From: Aquifex aeolicus | Lineage (GTDB): Bacteria; Aquificota; Aquificia; Aquificales; Aquificaceae | Assembly (NCBI GenBank): GCA_015661465.1 | Contig: DQVZ01000098.1 | Location: forward strand, 1 to 12,657 | Direction: 5' to 3' | DNA length: 12,657 nt | In this document: positions 1-5,397 of the stretch, piece after piece | Numbering within the stretch: the first letter of the stretch is position 1 | How the letters are laid out: every line of letters begins with the position of its first letter | The notes under the pieces: model-generated | What the model was told of the DNA's origin: nothing | Database searches by the model: none | What the model saw: the letters and a program-made list of their open reading frames with translations, nothing else | Made by a program: the position numbers and the translations under genes

Positions 1-2
1 CT

Positions 3-293
3 TTCAATGTCCTTTTGGAAATTGGTTTCAAGGTTGAAGATGTTTCTGTAGAAGGTAGTGGTATTATCGTTTCTCTCTTTAGAGAGAAAAATAGCTTAAG
101 AGAGGAAATATCTGTCGAACTGGGACCTTTCAAAATGCCTTTGAGCGGCAAAATCATGTTTGAAACCGAAGGAGTTTCTTACACGATTTATGAAGAAACT
201 GAACCCGGACACATTGTTAGAGAAGAAGAGCATTTCTTCTCTACAGTTGAAGAATTACTAAGTCACATGGAAGTGTTCAGGAGGGCATCATGA
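3..293 (+). CDS. Unrecognised protein, 5' end cut by window
   Basis: The frame is open from base 3, so the gene probably begins before the window. A TTG at 15 is the first possible in-window start but has no ribosome site, so I treat the gene as partial. About 96 residues are visible: a predicted beta-rich acidic segment (alternating hydrophobic and charged residues) followed by a short C-terminal helix ending in FRRAS. There are no membrane segments, cysteines or recognisable motif. The stop codon overlaps the ATG of the next gene (ATGA at 290-293), so the two are very likely co-transcribed and translationally coupled. Function unknown. The reading frame itself is well supported by composition and coupling. 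Confidence 0.7.
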   Translation, partial: FNVLLEIGFKVEDVSVEGSGIIVSLFREKNSLREEISVELGPFKMPLSGKIMFETEGVSYTIYEETEPGHIVREEEHFFSTVEELLSHMEVFRRAS

Positions 294-703
294 AGTACGA
301 AATTATTTGTCCTCAAAATGTTGACTTTAAATCTCTTCATGACTTTAGAGTTTGCCGCTTGGACGAAAGACCGGTTTATCTTAAGCTGTACGGAGCTAAA
401 GCTATTCCTGAGTTTTTCGTTAAGCTCGTATATGAAAATTCAAACTTCTCCCTTTACAGAACAACGTTCGGGAAACTGCAGCTATTCTTCAAATTAATCC
501 TGGAAGGGAAGATAAAGCTCATTAGATTGGAACCTTGTAAGAAAAAGCCTGAGAAAAGAATTACGTTAAAGCAACGTACTCTTCTTTTAAAGCTCATGGA
601 AGAGTTAAACGTTAATTATTCTATTCCTGATAACAGATATGAAGCTTCAAAGCTTATTTCAAAACTCCTGAGGATAAAAAAACAAAAAAAGGTTGCAGTT
701 TGA
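290..703 (+). CDS. Unrecognised basic protein with C-terminal RIT-Q helical module
   Basis: A 137-residue basic protein with no membrane segment or signal peptide. The ATG overlaps the preceding stop (ATGA), and an AGGAGGG ribosome site lies at 279-285. Residues 1-80 look like mixed alpha/beta. Residues 90-130 form a two-helix segment that starts RITLKQ, continues with leucine-rich helices and ends EASKLISKLL. That pattern (T-x-x-Q, helix, then E-A-S-x-L-I) resembles a short C-terminal module seen on various phage and plasmid proteins (DUF3072-like). I offer this as resemblance only. The tail is very lysine-rich, compatible with nucleic-acid binding. The gene ends one base before a strong terminator hairpin, so it is the last gene of its transcript. 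Function unknown. Confidence 0.8.
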   Translation: MKYEIICPQNVDFKSLHDFRVCRLDERPVYLKLYGAKAIPEFFVKLVYENSNFSLYRTTFGKLQLFFKLILEGKIKLIRLEPCKKKPEKRITLKQRTLLLKLMEELNVNYSIPDNRYEASKLISKLLRIKKQKKVAV

Positions 704-726
704 GGGAGGTTCGCCTCCCTTTTCTT
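703..726 (+). terminator. Rho-independent terminator after the first gene pair
   Basis: A perfect 7-bp stem, AGGGAGG (703-709) and CCTCCCT (714-720), closes a TTCG tetraloop (710-713) and is followed by TTTTCTT (720-726). GC-rich stem, stable tetraloop and T-run are the standard intrinsic terminator structure. It lies between two convergent genes. In the other direction the run of A residues at 676-690 gives a U-rich stretch only some distance beyond the stem, so it probably works best for + strand transcription. Confidence 0.9.
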
Positions 727-1015
727 ATTTCCCTTTGGGCCCCCTAGTTTCAACTTCAACACTTTTGAGGAACTTTCTGAGTTCTTTGATGGGTATTTCT
801 ACGTTATAATCCGTTACCTGTTTTAACGCTTTCAAAACTTCTTTGAGTTCCCTTTTCTGAGACGGAGTTATTCTATCTTTTTCATCATAAAATTTCATCA
901 CATAGAAAAACATCCTGTAATCTTTCCCTGTCAAAATTTTGAACTTTTTTCTTCCCAAATCGTACTGTTTGAAAACGTTCAAAAGCTCTTCACTTCTCTT
1001 GCCTTTTTGTTCCAT
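725..1015 (-). CDS. Unrecognised small basic helical protein
   Basis: Starting at the ATG at 1015, the protein is 96 residues, very rich in lysine and charged residues, with no cysteine or membrane segment. An in-frame ATG at 1048 would add 11 residues. I prefer 1015 because GGAGG lies 10 bases upstream (complement of 1026-1030), whereas the 1048 start has only a more distant, weaker purine stretch. It overlaps the upstream gene by 37 bases (70 with the longer start), so the two are probably coupled. Residues 48-86 begin RITPSQ and form two helices, resembling the RIT-Q module at the C-terminus of the convergent gene ending at 703. This suggests a common kind of plasmid accessory protein. Role unknown; nucleic-acid binding is a guess from charge alone. 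Confidence 0.7.
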   Translation of the reverse strand: MEQKGKRSEELLNVFKQYDLGRKKFKILTGKDYRMFFYVMKFYDEKDRITPSQKRELKEVLKALKQVTDYNVEIPIKELRKFLKSVEVETRGPKGK

Positions 1016-1500
1016 TTTATCCACGCCTCCACGGATTTTTTGAGCCATCTGTACTTTTCTTCTCCTTCCTTCTTCGAAAGCTCATCGAGGATTTCCCTTA
1101 GTGCCTCTGCTATAGCTACCATCTTCTTACTTCCTGTGTAAAACGGGTCAAGTTTCCACCTGACTATCTTTTCAACGTATGCCGGGTATATTTTTTCTTC
1201 TTTTCCCGTTTTCTCCTTTAGCCTCTTCTTTACCCTATCCGCTAATTCTTCAAAGCTAAGAGGTATAGGATTTTCGGCTTTTCTGTCAACCATTTGTTTT
1301 ATTACGGGATAGAGGTATGGCTTTTGTTCTTTGAAGTATTCAAGTCCTCCGAAAACAAGCCATCTTTGCTGTTCCTTGGTCAAAAACTGAAACGGCATGC
1401 CTATCTTTGCAAGCTCTTCAATGCTCCGCAAGTTCTTAGTGGTAATCGGACTAATAACTTTTGCTTTTCCTTCTTCGGGAATTTTTTTCTTCCTATTCAT
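979..1500 (-). CDS. Unrecognised basic helical protein
   Basis: A 173-residue soluble-looking, strongly basic, mostly helical protein. It has a lysine/arginine-rich first 14 residues, helical segments around residues 27-75 and 80-115, and a C-terminal Trp/Lys-rich tail. No cysteine, signal peptide or membrane segment is visible, and I recognise no family. It is the first gene of a leftward two-gene unit. The ATG has no ribosome site, and a TATAAT box sits only 9 bases upstream, so the message is probably leaderless. It diverges from the operon starting at 1604 across a 103-bp region. That position and the basic charge would fit a DNA-binding regulator or maintenance protein, but there is no motif to prove it. 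Confidence 0.75.
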   Translation of the reverse strand: MNRKKKIPEEGKAKVISPITTKNLRSIEELAKIGMPFQFLTKEQQRWLVFGGLEYFKEQKPYLYPVIKQMVDRKAENPIPLSFEELADRVKKRLKEKTGKEEKIYPAYVEKIVRWKLDPFYTGSKKMVAIAEALREILDELSKKEGEEKYRWLKKSVEAWIKWNKKAREVKSF

Positions 1501-1538
1501 ATTAACTTTATTATAATTCCTGATACTAAATATACAAT
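1501..1538 (-). promoter_or_regulatory. Promoter for the leftward gene at 1500, apparently leaderless
   Basis: Reading the - strand, a perfect TATAAT lies at 1515-1510, leaving only 9 bases before the ATG at 1500. Transcription normally starts about 7 bases past the -10, so the leader would be about 2-3 bases. A TTGTAT sequence 16 bases upstream of the -10 (complement of 1532-1537) is a poor -35. No Shine-Dalgarno sequence is present. Inferred from sequence only. Confidence 0.55.
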
Positions 1539-1547
1539 AGTGTCATA

Positions 1548-1569
1548 AATGTTGAATTAAAGCAACATT
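1548..1569. repeat. Inverted repeat overlapping a -35 box, candidate operator
   Basis: AATGTTG (1548-1554) and CAACATT (1563-1569) form a perfect 7-bp inverted repeat with an 8-base spacer. Its right edge overlaps the first two bases of the TTGACA -35 box (1568-1573) of the rightward promoter. Spacing and position fit a dimeric regulator's operator that would occlude RNA polymerase. There is no T-run, so it is not a terminator. The identity of any binding protein is not visible. Confidence 0.5.
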
Positions 1570-1603
1570 GACAATATCATATACAAAAGACATAATAATT
1601 TTT
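1568..1603 (+). promoter_or_regulatory. Strong sigma-70-type promoter giving a leaderless message
   Basis: A perfect TTGACA (1568-1573), a 17-bp spacer and CATAAT (1591-1596) form a near-consensus housekeeping promoter. Only 7 bases separate the -10 from the ATG at 1604, so transcription should start at or within a base or two of that A. No ribosome site precedes the ATG. Together these predict a leaderless mRNA for the three-gene operon. Confidence 0.7.
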
Positions 1604-2272
1604 ATGAAAGTTTACAGATTTTCATTTCCTCAGGGGGAAATTACCTTTGACTTTGAAAATGGCCTAATAGACCTTAAGGGCAAGATAGGAAGGGAAAAGA
1701 ATGGTGAAAAGTTTGAACCGATAAAGGGAATATATCCTCTGGAAGAAATACCTCTGTTTACAGGTTTCTATTTAACGGGATTAACCATTCTGGAAAACAT
1801 TGATTTTCAGGTGAAGGGAAAAATGTACATAGGAAGAGAAGGGTTTTTGCTTGAGTTTTTTCGGTTTTCCGAGCCGGTAGATAGCAAAGTTGGATTTTTA
1901 CTTGCACAGGATTTGAAAAATAAAAGGGCAACCAAGTTTTCATTTAACCGAGCAAACCTTTATGCATTTTTAAAAATGCTGGAAGAACAGGATAAGATGA
2001 TTCCGGTTGAAAATACGGTGTGGGAGAAAAACGAAGGAAAAGTTTTCGTAAACAGAGTAGAGATTCCCTTTCAAAAAGCAAAAGCGACAAAATTTGCCTT
2101 AAAAGAGATACTGAGGGGAAACAAAATTCCGCATTTGGTTCAGGAATGGGAAAACGGAAGGTTAAGGATAGCGGGCAAGAAATTAGAAGTTTTTAAGGCC
2201 GAAGGCAGAAGGATAGGAATTATCAATCTTGAGGATATAGGAAATCTTTCAAGATTGCTGGTATGTTTGTAA
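1604..2272 (+). CDS. Unrecognised 222-residue protein, first gene of a three-gene operon
   Basis: I chose the ATG at 1604 over the in-frame TTG at 1568 because the TTG is part of the promoter -35 box and the ATG sits at the predicted transcription start. The protein has no signal peptide or membrane segment. Residues 1-30 look like beta strands. The sequence RATKF at 108-112 recurs as KATKF at 160-164, each followed by a helix, which hints at a weak internal repeat. The only cysteine is the penultimate residue. I recognise no family. It overlaps the next gene by 10 bases and is co-transcribed with it and with a membrane protein. It lies beside conjugation genes and may be an accessory, regulatory or maintenance protein; none of this is shown directly. 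Confidence 0.78.
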   Translation: MKVYRFSFPQGEITFDFENGLIDLKGKIGREKNGEKFEPIKGIYPLEEIPLFTGFYLTGLTILENIDFQVKGKMYIGREGFLLEFFRFSEPVDSKVGFLLAQDLKNKRATKFSFNRANLYAFLKMLEEQDKMIPVENTVWEKNEGKVFVNRVEIPFQKAKATKFALKEILRGNKIPHLVQEWENGRLRIAGKKLEVFKAEGRRIGIINLEDIGNLSRLLVCL

Positions 2273-2817
2273 TAGATCAAGACCTGAAAGTTGCAATTCC
2301 CGAGGAAAAAATTTTTGAAGTAGCTGTAGGATTTGAAAAAGTAAAAACAGGTGAACTCAGAAAGTTCGGAAGAGAACTTTACGAAGGATGGAGGGTTGAT
2401 ATAGCAAGATACATTCACGTTAACGGAAAAGAGGTCCCTCTAAACACAGTTCTTTCCCTTAGAATAGCAAATTACATAACCGGAGACAAAGAAATAAAAA
2501 GACTTACCTATCCCGAGGTGGAACTACTTATAAGGAAAATGCTTTGTGCTTTGGAAGATATAAACTTTTCTGCGAGAGCGGGAGCTTTGGTTCTTCTTAA
2601 GAACGAAAACGAGTTTATCGTTTCATACGGGAATAAGCTGACAATTCTCGGAGAGGAAGAGAGGTTTCTGGTGGCAACTGCTGTGAAGAAAGGTTGGTAT
2701 TTCAAAAATTTCGGATTCTGGGTAAATGAGCAGGGAGTGAGTTTTGCAGGATACATGGTGGAAGATACCGTGCCTTTGTACATGTTCCTGGAGGTAGGAA
2801 CGTGGAAAATCAGATAA
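2263..2817 (+). CDS. Unrecognised 184-residue soluble protein
   Basis: The ATG at 2263 lies 10 bases inside the previous gene, without a clear ribosome site, so translation is probably coupled. The protein is mixed alpha/beta with no signal peptide or membrane segment. A positively charged stretch at 26-50 (including RKFGREL and DIARYI) precedes a helical segment around 81-98. A beta-rich, aromatic C-terminal half follows (around 105-184). It has one cysteine, near residue 95. I recognise no family or catalytic motif. The end of the gene carries the strong ribosome site of the next one, which starts 16 bases before this stop. It belongs to the same operon as its neighbours. Function unknown. 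Confidence 0.78.
   Translation: MFVIDQDLKVAIPEEKIFEVAVGFEKVKTGELRKFGRELYEGWRVDIARYIHVNGKEVPLNTVLSLRIANYITGDKEIKRLTYPEVELLIRKMLCALEDINFSARAGALVLLKNENEFIVSYGNKLTILGEEERFLVATAVKKGWYFKNFGFWVNEQGVSFAGYMVEDTVPLYMFLEVGTWKIR
2790..2795 (+). promoter_or_regulatory. Ribosome binding site that fixes the GTG start at 2802
   Basis: GGAGGT lies 6 bases upstream of GTG at 2802, inside the coding region of the preceding gene. It is the reason the membrane-protein gene is read from this GTG rather than from a later codon. Confidence 0.8.
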
Positions 2818-3524
2818 TAGTTGAAGAAGGTAAACAGGAAGAGGTAAAACTCAACTTCTCTAATCTTTTTAACTTCCTGTCCTCTCTTGACTACCTGAGG
2901 TTTCTGGAGCTGGAAGGAGCTTTTGACGATATAAAAAGCAAGGAGCTTTATTATTCCTATGAAAGAATAGCGCTTGCAGGATTTGTTTTAAAACATGTTG
3001 TATCGGGGATGACCTTAAGTTATCTTCTTCTTGTAATCTTCGGATATATACTCTTCGGTATTTCCCCTATTATTCTTTCCCTTTTCATAGCTTTTTTATA
3101 CACTTTTCTGGGATTTATACTTGTCGAAAGATACACAATAGGCAGAGGATATCTTTCAATTGTTTTCAGAGATTTCCTTTTAAACACTCTGGTTTTTACA
3201 TTCTTCGTATGGATTCTTTCTGATACTTTAATTTTCTATATTTTTCCGAAATTATGGAATTCTTTTGAAAGCTGGTTCTTTTCGGAAGGATATGGAAAAA
3301 TTAATTCCCTTATTTACGGAGTTTTATCTGATTTGATGAATACCCTAAAACCTTATGCCGGAAACTTTATAAAGTTTACAAGACCTTACTTTGAGCTTTA
3401 TACCCTTATAGCTCCGGTGAAAGCCTTTTCGCTTTTAGCTGTATACGCATACTTTGTTTACCTCTCAAGACAGAGAAAAGATACTTTAAGGTGGAAAATA
3501 AAAAGATTTAAAAAGCTTGCTTAG
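2802..3524 (+). CDS. Unrecognised polytopic membrane protein
   Basis: A 240-residue protein starting at GTG with an ideal ribosome site (GGAGGT, spacing 6). An acidic cytoplasmic-looking N-terminus (1-60) is followed by hydrophobic segments at roughly 66-86, 88-108, 125-148 and 200-221. It ends in a very basic tail (223-240), which by the positive-inside rule should be cytoplasmic. An amphipathic segment at 155-190 contains aromatic residues. There is no signal peptide, cysteine motif or catalytic signature, and I recognise no family. It ends a three-gene operon with two unknown soluble proteins, suggesting a small membrane-associated complex. Entry exclusion, channel accessory or maintenance functions are possible for a conjugative element, but nothing here decides between them. 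Its stop overlaps that of the convergent trbC-like gene. Confidence 0.8.
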   Translation: MENQIIVEEGKQEEVKLNFSNLFNFLSSLDYLRFLELEGAFDDIKSKELYYSYERIALAGFVLKHVVSGMTLSYLLLVIFGYILFGISPIILSLFIAFLYTFLGFILVERYTIGRGYLSIVFRDFLLNTLVFTFFVWILSDTLIFYIFPKLWNSFESWFFSEGYGKINSLIYGVLSDLMNTLKPYAGNFIKFTRPYFELYTLIAPVKAFSLLAVYAYFVYLSRQRKDTLRWKIKRFKKLA

Positions 3525-4126
3525 AATTCCTTTCTTTTAAAGAGCTCTTTCAGATGCCACTTTAGATTCCAATCTCCGCAAGAAAGTTTCTTCTTTCCTT
3601 CTATCGCTACACAGGGAACAACTTTGACTTTATACTTCCTGAAAAGTATAGGGTCTATCCAGACCTCTACAGGAAGCCCTTTTTCTTCTTTTCCGCCTAA
3701 AGTGATAACGTCATGAATAAATTCGAGTGTAGGTTTGATATACTTGCAGCCTCCTATACAACCTCTCAGAACTAAAACCGCATCTATATTCATTTCGGTT
3801 ACTTGCCTTACATACTCATACCAAACTTCTTTTGGAACAGATGAGGACATGAAAATGTAAATCCTTTCTTTTACTTTTTCTTCCCCCTTTTTCTTCTTAT
3901 TTTTCTCTACATAAATTTTCCGCTCTTTTTTGTAAACCTTGTATTCATCTTTCCTTTCTTCGCTTATCCTTTTTAGCTCCCGTGCTAAATCTTCATACTC
4001 TTTCCACCTCTTTTCAATCCTTTCTTTCGTTATTCCTTCCTCTTTTAGTTTTTGTATCCATTCTGTTACATTTTCCTCGAAGGAAAAACTAAAGGCTGTC
4101 CACAAAACCAAAAACAAAAGCATCAT
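3521..4126 (-). CDS. trbC: TrbC-like F-type pilus assembly protein, periplasmic
   Basis: A 201-residue protein with a short signal peptide (about 1-16), a charged coiled-coil-like segment (25-82) and a TrbC-type thioredoxin-like core from about 88. Recognisable family signatures are IFMSSSVPKE (91-100), VLVLRG (117-122), VWIDPILFRKY (155-165) and VVP (169-171) at the cis-proline position. In F, TrbC is a periplasmic protein needed for pilus assembly, often functionally linked to TraW. Unusual features are Cys123 and Cys127 (C-x3-C) right after the conserved LRG, plus Cys172 and Cys183. These could form disulfides and would suit a product encoded with a DsbC-like isomerase. It is last in the leftward operon and overlaps its upstream neighbour by ATGA. 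A second Met codon follows the first. Confidence 0.88.
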   Translation of the reverse strand: MMLLFLVLWTAFSFSFEENVTEWIQKLKEEGITKERIEKRWKEYEDLARELKRISEERKDEYKVYKKERKIYVEKNKKKKGEEKVKERIYIFMSSSVPKEVWYEYVRQVTEMNIDAVLVLRGCIGGCKYIKPTLEFIHDVITLGGKEEKGLPVEVWIDPILFRKYKVKVVPCVAIEGKKKLSCGDWNLKWHLKELFKRKEF

Positions 4127-4308
4127 TTTTTCTCAACTTTCGGGACAACTTTCGGGATTACCCTTATCGGAACATCCTTAGGTATTTCTCTTTTTTGCTC
4201 ATCTTTTTTCTCTGAAACTTTTACTTCTTTTTTGCATTCTTCCATCTCGGGATAATACTTGCAAAGTTCATTCAAGAAAAAGGAAAAGGCTAAGATTACC
4301 TCAATCAT
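4123..4308 (-). CDS. Small exported Lys/Pro-rich protein of unknown function
   Basis: A 61-residue protein. Residues 1-14 are a short hydrophobic segment resembling a signal peptide or anchor. Two cysteines follow (Cys16 and Cys25), then a charged stretch and a proline-spaced tail with repeated PKV units. GGAG lies 5 bases upstream of the ATG. It overlaps both neighbours by 4 bases (ATGA on each side), which strongly supports it as a real gene despite its size. The extended Pro/Lys tail could span part of the periplasm, and the two cysteines may form a disulfide. I recognise no family. By operon position it probably assists the periplasmic assembly proteins around it, but this is inference. 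Confidence 0.68.
   Translation of the reverse strand: MIEVILAFSFFLNELCKYYPEMEECKKEVKVSEKKDEQKREIPKDVPIRVIPKVVPKVEKK
4134..4157. repeat. Perfect 12-bp tandem repeat, two copies, in coding sequence
   Basis: CAACTTTCGGGA occurs twice back to back (4134-4145 and 4146-4157). It encodes the repeated PKV unit at the C-terminus of the small exported protein. The repeat length is a multiple of three, so copy-number changes would lengthen or shorten the tail without breaking the frame. Confidence 0.85.
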
Positions 4309-4703
4309 TTTAGCTCCACCTCTACTTTTCTACATTTCCACCAGTTTTTTTGTTCTTCAAAACAAAGGGATTCTCCGAAAGCTTTTACTTCTTCTACATA
4401 AATTCCTTTTCTCTCAAGGTATTTCTTTACACTTTTAGCTCTTCTTTCTGAAAGTTTCAAGTTGTATTCCTCACTTCCTTCGGGAGATGCATAACCTTTA
4501 ATAACTACTCTATCTCCACGGATGAAAACTTTAAGTTTAGGAATTTCGCTCTTTCTCAGTTTCGCACTGTCAAAGTCAAAGTAGAGATTTACTTTGGGCA
4601 GCGACAGTTTTGAGCTTTTTACATGAGCGATTACGTGAACTTTTGTTTTAAGTTGATATTCAAAATCCATAGAAGGATAATCAAAACTAAAACCCAGCAT
4701 CAT
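4305..4703 (-). CDS. OmpA-like peptidoglycan-associated domain protein
   Basis: A 132-residue protein, essentially all OmpA C-terminal domain. It shows the entry strand YFDFDSAKL (41-49), then GYASPEGSEEYN (70-81), LSERRAKSVKKYLERKG (84-100) and a C-terminal KVEVEL strand. Family members bind peptidoglycan in the periplasm. The aspartate usual in the GHTD version is replaced by the ASPEG variant, which also occurs in the family. No hydrophobic signal peptide is visible, and a stop codon 4 codons upstream prevents extension. GGAGG is 2 bases from the first ATG and 5 from the second, so the start may be at 4700. It overlaps the dsbC-like gene by 17 bases and the small exported gene by 4. It probably anchors the transfer apparatus to the cell wall if it is exported. 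Confidence 0.82.
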   Translation of the reverse strand: MMLGFSFDYPSMDFEYQLKTKVHVIAHVKSSKLSLPKVNLYFDFDSAKLRKSEIPKLKVFIRGDRVVIKGYASPEGSEEYNLKLSERRAKSVKKYLERKGIYVEEVKAFGESLCFEEQKNWWKCRKVEVELK

Positions 4704-5397
4704 TCCCTCCTTTCAGTTTTTGTTCAAGCCTCTTTATGTTTGCTCCTACAATTACATCACCATCGGGAAAAATAAATGTAGGAGTTCCGCGTACAAATGA
4801 AAGCGTCCTTAAATTCTTATCAATAGCTTCCTTTCCTTTATCACATTGCTTTTTTCCATAATTTCCTTCAAGATAATCCTCAAAGGTTTTGTTTTCGCAC
4901 AAGAAAGAAATAGCTTTTTGTTTTGCGTATGGATGAAAAGGTAGAGGATACCAGATTAGCCTTATCTCCCAGCCTTCTTTTGACGCCAGCTCTTTTACTT
5001 TCTTCTTTATCCTGTTGCAATAAGGACAATCAGGGTCAGAAATGAAGTAAAAGTATTTCCCATCAGAAACGTTTTGAGGTTTATAGCTTACGTATGTGAG
5101 TTTTTCCAGTTTTTTGAGGTTTCTCTTTGTAATTTCCTTTCTTACTTTTTCAAGAATCTCCTGGGTTATCTGTTTTTTGTAAGAGAACATCTCTCCCGAG
5201 ATTATGAAATCTTTTGTTGCATAAACAGGTATGAGTTGATTGTTAATGTTAATAATCATTTCACAAAGGCCGTAAATCTCTCTTTTGCTTTCAACTCTGA
5301 AAGAAGGCACGGGAACGTGTTTCTTCAAATCAACTTTATCGCAAATTCCTGCAAAAGAAATGGAAACAAGACTAACGAACGCCGAAAACTTCTTCAT
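4687..5397 (-). CDS. DsbC-like periplasmic thiol:disulfide isomerase
   Basis: A 236-residue protein with a signal peptide (1-16), an N-terminal region (17-110) in the position of the DsbC dimerisation domain, and a thioredoxin-fold domain. The active site is CPYC at 124-127, the cis-proline is in GTPTF (204-208), and Cys167 and Cys185 could form the structural disulfide known in DsbC. DsbC-type proteins rearrange wrong disulfides in the periplasm. F-type conjugation operons often encode their own (DsbC or TrbB) to fold cysteine-rich Tra proteins. GGAGGTGA precedes the ATG by 4 bases, a strong ribosome site. It overlaps traF by 26 bases. Cys19 immediately after the signal region and Cys45 are extra. 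I am sure of the family but not of isomerase versus oxidase activity. Confidence 0.88.
   Translation of the reverse strand: MKKFSAFVSLVSISFAGICDKVDLKKHVPVPSFRVESKREIYGLCEMIININNQLIPVYATKDFIISGEMFSYKKQITQEILEKVRKEITKRNLKKLEKLTYVSYKPQNVSDGKYFYFISDPDCPYCNRIKKKVKELASKEGWEIRLIWYPLPFHPYAKQKAISFLCENKTFEDYLEGNYGKKQCDKGKEAIDKNLRTLSFVRGTPTFIFPDGDVIVGANIKRLEQKLKGGNDAGF

Noticed and set aside
3539..3550. Perfect palindrome AAAGAGCTCTTT near the convergent stops as a terminator
   Set aside because: It is AT-rich at its ends, has no loop-compatible length and is not followed by a proper T-run in the needed place. Palindromes of this size occur by chance in AT-rich DNA.
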